Source of the DNA: an uncultured Planctomycetaceae bacterium
GTDB taxonomy: Bacteria > Planctomycetota > Planctomycetia > Pirellulales > Pirellulaceae
Direction: 5' to 3'
Assembly: GCA_903927685.1 (NCBI GenBank)
Contig: CAIYOB010001558.1
Span: 1 to 9,549, forward strand
Length of the DNA: 9,549 nt
Positions within the stretch are counted from its first letter, which is position 1, and every line of letters starts with the position of its first letter. The notes under the pieces were generated by a model. That model was given only the letters and a program-made list of their open reading frames with translations, ran no database searches and had not been told where the DNA came from. This document shows, piece after piece, positions 5,841 through 9,549 of this stretch. The translations under genes and the position numbers were made by a program.

Positions 5841-6827
5841 TCAGCGGGGGGCGATGTTCCAGCTCGGCATGCGAATCGGATGATAGGACGGTGGCCCGAA
5901 GCAGGTCAGGGAGACTTGCTGGACCTCGTTGACCAGCGCCCAGGCGTCGTCGTGCCTGCCGCTGGCCGCATCGACCAGCAGGCGGGCCAATGGGGCTGGC
6001 AGCGCGGGGGCGCGGTCAAAGCCCTTCGCGCCCGCCGCGGCGAGCACCGAGCGGGCAGCCATCGCGATGTCGGTGGCCGGCGTCACCTCGCCGCCCGCCA
6101 GGGCCTGACTCGGGTAGAACTGCCGCCAGTTGCCGCTGACGGCCGGCAGGCGTTCCGCGCCGTCCAGCGCCGTCGTCGCACTCCAGCCGACCAGGATCGC
6201 GCCGTGATCCCGGGGGTGAACCAGGACATGCGGCGGGAGCACGGCACCGTGGACCCAGCCGGCGCGATGGACGAATCCGAGCAGTTCGAGCACACGCTTG
6301 AACAGCCAGACGGCGACCTCGCCTGCGACGCCGTCGGGATGCTCCTGGAGCACCTCCGCGAGCGCATGCTGATAACCGCTCTGCCAGCCATAGACGGCGA
6401 CCCAGCGCCCTTCGGGCGCATCGCGGCAGGGGCCGATGCCGATCGGCTGCGGCAGACGCCGGACCAGTTGCTCGGCGCCCGCGACATCGCTGGCTTGCAG
6501 GCGTTGGAGCACGTTGTATTCCCGCCGCAGCAAGTCGGCGTCGCGGAGCGCCCGCAACACTTTCAGCACCACCAACTCGCCCAGCCGCCGCACCCAACGC
6601 CCGCGGTACACGTGGCTTGAATCGCCTCGGGCGAGCAGGCCTTCGACGGCATAGGTGCGGCCGGCGACGGCCAGACGCGGCCGCTCGTCGTCCGGCACCG
6701 ACGAGGGCACGGGTTCGCCCCGCCCGCCCGGCGCGTTCTGGGAACCGCAATACCGGCAGACCAGTACGATCTCCGACCACCGCGCATCGAGCGGCGCGCC
6801 GCACGTTTCACAGAAGGTGACTCGCAT
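5841..6827 (-). CDS. Zinc-ribbon protein kinase-like protein, apparent pseudokinase
   Basis: I start the gene at the ATG at 6825-6827, giving 328 residues. A longer in-frame start at 6950 would add 41 residues encoded by the hairpin at 6850-6936, is not conserved-looking, and is rejected. Residues 6-27 form a four-cysteine zinc ribbon (CETC ... CRYC). A short linker leads to a kinase fold at about 55-300. It has a degenerate glycine loop LLARGDSSHVYRG (64-76), the VAIK-type lysine Lys89 in VVLKVL, and a candidate alpha-C glutamate Glu103 in RREY. The catalytic loop reads VHGAVLPPHVLV, so HRD is HGA and the catalytic Asp is Ala195; the loop Asn is also lost. Where DFG should be, the sequence is VGW (213-215). 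Two essential aspartates are therefore missing, so phosphotransfer is unlikely, although ATP binding through Lys89/Glu103 is possible. There is no signal peptide or membrane segment. As first gene of the operon with the VWA and PurA-like genes it may act as sensor or scaffold; that is inference. Confidence 0.88.
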   Translation of the reverse strand: MRVTFCETCGAPLDARWSEIVLVCRYCGSQNAPGGRGEPVPSSVPDDERPRLAVAGRTYAVEGLLARGDSSHVYRGRWVRRLGELVVLKVLRALRDADLLRREYNVLQRLQASDVAGAEQLVRRLPQPIGIGPCRDAPEGRWVAVYGWQSGYQHALAEVLQEHPDGVAGEVAVWLFKRVLELLGFVHRAGWVHGAVLPPHVLVHPRDHGAILVGWSATTALDGAERLPAVSGNWRQFYPSQALAGGEVTPATDIAMAARSVLAAAGAKGFDRAPALPAPLARLLVDAASGRHDDAWALVNEVQQVSLTCFGPPSYHPIRMPSWNIAPR

Positions 6828-6833
6828 CTTCCG

Positions 6834-6839
6834 CCCCCT
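6834..6839 (-). promoter_or_regulatory. Ribosome-binding site that sets the pseudokinase start
   Basis: On the minus strand AGGGGG lies six bases before the ATG at 6827. Together with the hairpin that would otherwise be translated, this favours the short form that begins directly with the zinc ribbon. Confidence 0.6.
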
Positions 6840-6849
6840 GGCAGTGTTG

Positions 6850-6936
6850 GGGTGCCTGGGGTCGAGTGCAGCGAGCCCCCAGACGCGAGCACTGGGGGCT
6901 CGCCACTCGTCCCTCGCGGCTCGACCCCAGGCACCC
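6850..6936. repeat. Nested inverted repeat between propeller and pseudokinase genes
   Basis: Outer arms of 17 bases at 6850-6866 (GGGTGCCTGGGGTCGAG) and 6920-6936 pair perfectly. Inner arms of 12 bases at 6871-6882 (GCGAGCCCCCAG) and 6892-6903 also pair perfectly around a nine-base loop. The two stems are joined by an asymmetric internal loop, 4 bases on the left and 16 on the right. The element fills most of the 140-base spacer between the PQQ-like gene (ends 6968) and the pseudokinase (starts 6827). It could end transcription of the upstream gene, although no T-run follows, or be a dispersed MITE- or REP-like element. From memory similar GC-rich hairpins with GCCTGGGGTCGAG recur in planctomycete genomes, but I cannot verify this here. 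Confidence 0.8.
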
Positions 6937-6967
6937 AACCCCACACACACTCAGCTTTGACAAATCA

Positions 6968-9549
6968 CTACTGCCCTCCAACGCCCTCCAGGCAGACCAC
7001 TCGGCCGCCTTCCTGAGCCAGGAACAGCCGCCCCTCCGCGGCCGCCAGTCCATCGAAGACGGGAGGCCGATCGAGGGCCAACTGGCTCTGCACACTGCCA
7101 TCGGCCGTCGAGACGGCCAGCAGCACTCCCGTGTCCGACTGTCGCGGCAGGCCCGACCGTTCGCCGTCCTGGGCCGGCGCGCCGGCCAGGAACAGCCGGT
7201 TGCCGGCCCGCAACATCGCGCGGACTTGCACGGGCACCGGAACGCTCCACGCCGGTCCGCCTTCCTTCCGCGGCGCCGCAAACAGCCGGTACGGGCCGTC
7301 CTCCAATTGGCTCGACCAGTGCACGCTGGACCGACCGTAACCGTAAACCGCCTGGTCGTCGAACACGAGCAGCCGGCCGTAGACCAGGTCCTTGGCCCGG
7401 CTGCTGCAGCCGGTGGCCAGCGACGCTTTCGTGCCGAAGATCCAATAGGAGCGATGCGACCAGGCGTCGTCAAGCATCCCGGTCAGGGCAAAGAGATGAG
7501 GATTGCCGCCCTGGCGGACCAGTTGCCGACCATCGAAAGCAGACTCCTGCAGATACACCTGATCGGCATCGTCGGACAGGATGTCGCTACGCGAGCCGGG
7601 CATGGTGTTGGCGTCGTACGGCTCCGGCTGCCGGCCGGTCTGCCCGTCCGGACTGTAGATCGGAGCCCGCGACAGCAACGTTCCCGCCTGCGGATCGATT
7701 CGGCACAGGTCGATTCCGCCGTCCAGGTAGGACGACCGACCAGCCGTCGCGTAGATCACGCCGTCCCGGAGCAACACGCTGCCGTGGCACGGGGAAACCG
7801 ATTCCAATTGGCCATCGGCCGGAACCCGCCGGTCGGCCCGAGCCGCCTGGACTCGCCAGGCCAGCGTCCCGTCGGTCGTGGTGACGCTGTACACGCATCC
7901 GTCGCGACTGCCGAACAAAGCCCGGCCGCGGTAGATGGTCGGCGGCGAATCGATCCGGGCGCCGGTGGTGAATTGCCAGGCCTCGCGGCCGGATGCGGCA
8001 TCCAGCACGCACAGCCGATGGCCGTCCACGTCGGCGACGTACACCCGCCCTTCGGCCACCGTCGGGGCGCTCAGCCGACCGCCGGCCGCAGCCTGCCAGG
8101 CGATCCGGAGCGCGGCGGGCAGTGTCATTTCGGTCGAACCGCTTCGCGAGCCGTCATGCCGATAGGCGGGCCAGGCATCGGCTGCAGGCGAGGCCGAGTC
8201 CGACAGGGGAGCCTCGTACGCGGGACCGCGTTGGGGTTGAGCGACGGCCTCGGGTAGCGCCGCGTCGGCCGGATTCCGCGGCGCGAGCGCAAAGAAGCCG
8301 GTGGTCTTGACCAACGCATAGCAGCCGCAGGCGTGGGGCGGAGCGTACAACAGCCCGTTGCAGGGCAGTACGCCGTACTTGCAGACCCCGCGGACCCAGC
8401 TATTCCAGAGCACTTCGCCCGAGTCGAGATCGATGAACTCGGTGCCGCGGCGGCCGCCCAGGATGTACCGGTCGGTGGCCTTGTTCGAGTAGCAGCGGTG
8501 GTGATGCCCCGGATTGTCCGGCTCAATCTGCTTCACCACCTGTCCGGTCTGCAGATCGTGCTGGACGGCAAAGTACGGTCCCCAAGCGGGCCCGGTGTGC
8601 TGGCGGCCGGTATCAAAGGGCTTGAATCCGCCGATCCACAGCGAACCGTCGGCCACAAAGGCGTCCAGGACCGATACCAGCAGCGGTTTCTGGCTCCATT
8701 GCTTGTCGCCGGACGCCAGCGACAAAACCTCGATCGCGTTGTTGCCCGCGCAGATCACACGCTCGCCGTGAATCAACCGCAGATTCGTCGCCGCAGCGGA
8801 CCAGTGCTCGTCGCCCGAGCGCAGATCGACGCAAACGACTTGTTGGCCCTGCTGATACAGTACACGATCACCCGCCGCACGCAGCGACAGCTCGCGATAG
8901 CCGTCCAACTCGGCAGGGCCCTTGCGCCACAATGTCCGTCCCGATTCGGCGTCGAACGCGACGATGGACTTCCGGCCAGTCGCTTCCGTCGCTTTCAACT
9001 GGCGCACCAGCCGTTCGACGGAATCGCGTTTGTCCAGCGCCGGCTCGTCCAGCCCCAGGGACTTGGCCCACTGGTCCCACTGATCGAGTTCGGCCAGCCG
9101 CTCGGCGGTCACGCTGCGGACCATGCCCAGCAGCACTCCGTCGTGGAGCATCACCTCCTCGGCTCCGCGCGTGTCGTCATAGGTCCGCACGATCTGGCCG
9201 GTGGCCGCATCGACGGCGGTCAGTGGAGCCACCAATCCCAAGGTGACGTAGACGCGATCGTCGACGGCCACCAACTTGTGCTGCAACTGCCGCGGCGTGC
9301 TGCCCCAGCCGACGAAGTGGGGAAACCACTGGGCGATGGGCTGTTTCCAGAGCAGCGTGCCGTTGTAGGCGTCGCGGGCGACCAGGGACCACTGGGGCGG
9401 CGCGCGCAAGGCTCCGGTCTCCGCCTCGTCCTGGATATAGAAGATCCGGCCGCCCGACGACACCACGCTGTAGATCCCCGGCACATGTTCGTGGCTGCGC
9501 ATATACCGCGGGCCGGCGATCCATTGCACGCGTCCCGGCGGCCCGACCA
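6968..9549 (-). CDS. PQQ-like beta-propeller protein, N-terminus missing
   Basis: The frame is open from the right edge to a TAG at 6968-6970. A GTG at 9529 could serve as a start, but the frame continues upstream to the edge with plausible family sequence (VGPPGR before VQWIAGPRYM), so I treat the gene as 5'-partial; residue numbers below count from that GTG. Repeated propeller blades are clear, for example GRTLWRKG (197-204), GDEHWSAAA, GKVLW-type GEVLWNSW (371-378), GREAWQFTTGARIDSPP (514-530) and DGTLAWRVQ (553-561). A second propeller seems to begin at WPAYRHDGSRSGS (453-465) after an Ala/Pro-rich linker at about 420-450, so there are two repeat domains. A Cys-rich stretch CKYGVLPCNGLLYAPPHACG (383-402, followed by CY) and nearby HHHRCY (342-347) suggest disulphides, hence an extracytoplasmic site. 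Such proteins bind PQQ or act as scaffolds; enzyme activity is not shown. It lies upstream of the pseudokinase operon on the same strand, separated by the hairpin spacer, so it is probably a separate unit. Confidence 0.9.
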   Translation of the reverse strand, partial: VGPPGRVQWIAGPRYMRSHEHVPGIYSVVSSGGRIFYIQDEAETGALRAPPQWSLVARDAYNGTLLWKQPIAQWFPHFVGWGSTPRQLQHKLVAVDDRVYVTLGLVAPLTAVDAATGQIVRTYDDTRGAEEVMLHDGVLLGMVRSVTAERLAELDQWDQWAKSLGLDEPALDKRDSVERLVRQLKATEATGRKSIVAFDAESGRTLWRKGPAELDGYRELSLRAAGDRVLYQQGQQVVCVDLRSGDEHWSAAATNLRLIHGERVICAGNNAIEVLSLASGDKQWSQKPLLVSVLDAFVADGSLWIGGFKPFDTGRQHTGPAWGPYFAVQHDLQTGQVVKQIEPDNPGHHHRCYSNKATDRYILGGRRGTEFIDLDSGEVLWNSWVRGVCKYGVLPCNGLLYAPPHACGCYALVKTTGFFALAPRNPADAALPEAVAQPQRGPAYEAPLSDSASPAADAWPAYRHDGSRSGSTEMTLPAALRIAWQAAAGGRLSAPTVAEGRVYVADVDGHRLCVLDAASGREAWQFTTGARIDSPPTIYRGRALFGSRDGCVYSVTTTDGTLAWRVQAARADRRVPADGQLESVSPCHGSVLLRDGVIYATAGRSSYLDGGIDLCRIDPQAGTLLSRAPIYSPDGQTGRQPEPYDANTMPGSRSDILSDDADQVYLQESAFDGRQLVRQGGNPHLFALTGMLDDAWSHRSYWIFGTKASLATGCSSRAKDLVYGRLLVFDDQAVYGYGRSSVHWSSQLEDGPYRLFAAPRKEGGPAWSVPVPVQVRAMLRAGNRLFLAGAPAQDGERSGLPRQSDTGVLLAVSTADGSVQSQLALDRPPVFDGLAAAEGRLFLAQEGGRVVCLEGVGGQ

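Noticed and set aside
6828..6950. Longer start for the pseudokinase at 6950
   Set aside because: The extra 41 residues are encoded by the inverted repeat and lack any motif. The ATG at 6827 has a ribosome-binding site and starts directly before the zinc ribbon.
6866..8257. Plus-strand open frame of 463 codons
   Set aside because: Antisense to the PQQ-like propeller gene and starts inside the hairpin element; no domain seen.

Overview
The window is GC-rich, and every gene I can support lies on the minus strand. It reads as a planctomycete chromosome, probably Pirellulales-like. Three things suggest this. There are secreted or exported proteins typical of that group: an HzsA-related haem protein, an SGNH hydrolase and a large PQQ-type beta-propeller. 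The intergenic spaces carry long imperfect hairpins that look like dispersed repeats. Strong antisense shadow frames are everywhere, as expected at high GC. The taxonomic call is inference from protein families and base composition; there is no rRNA, tRNA or other phylogenetic marker here.

Layout in transcription order, from right to left. (1) 9549-6968: C-terminal 859 or so residues of a PQQ-like beta-propeller protein that runs off the right edge. (2) 6967-6828: a 140-base spacer dominated by a nested inverted repeat. (3) 6827-3477: a tight three-gene operon encoding a zinc-ribbon pseudokinase, a von Willebrand factor A (VWA) protein with an intact MIDAS core, and a divergent PurA-like (adenylosuccinate synthetase family) enzyme. 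The last two genes overlap by four bases (GTGA). (4) 3476-3110: a 367-base spacer with no gene but several hairpins, a nested inverted repeat and a 13-base direct repeat. (5) 3109-1745: a secreted SGNH/GDSL hydrolase. (6) 1684-1: the N-terminal 561 residues of a secreted di-haem, HzsA-related propeller protein that runs off the left edge.

The flanking genes look like an ordinary planctomycete repertoire of exported proteins. The part worth attention is the middle operon. A pseudokinase lacks the HRD and DFG aspartates, a VWA protein keeps its metal site, and a full-length PurA paralogue keeps the catalytic Asp/His pair but has lost the arginine-rich loop that holds aspartate in true PurA. Together they look like a cytoplasmic regulatory or stress/conflict module in which a kinase-fold/VWA pair accompanies a ligase-like nucleotide enzyme of changed specificity. 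I do not know this three-gene arrangement as a described system. The function is inference; the gene order, overlaps and residue changes are read directly from the sequence.
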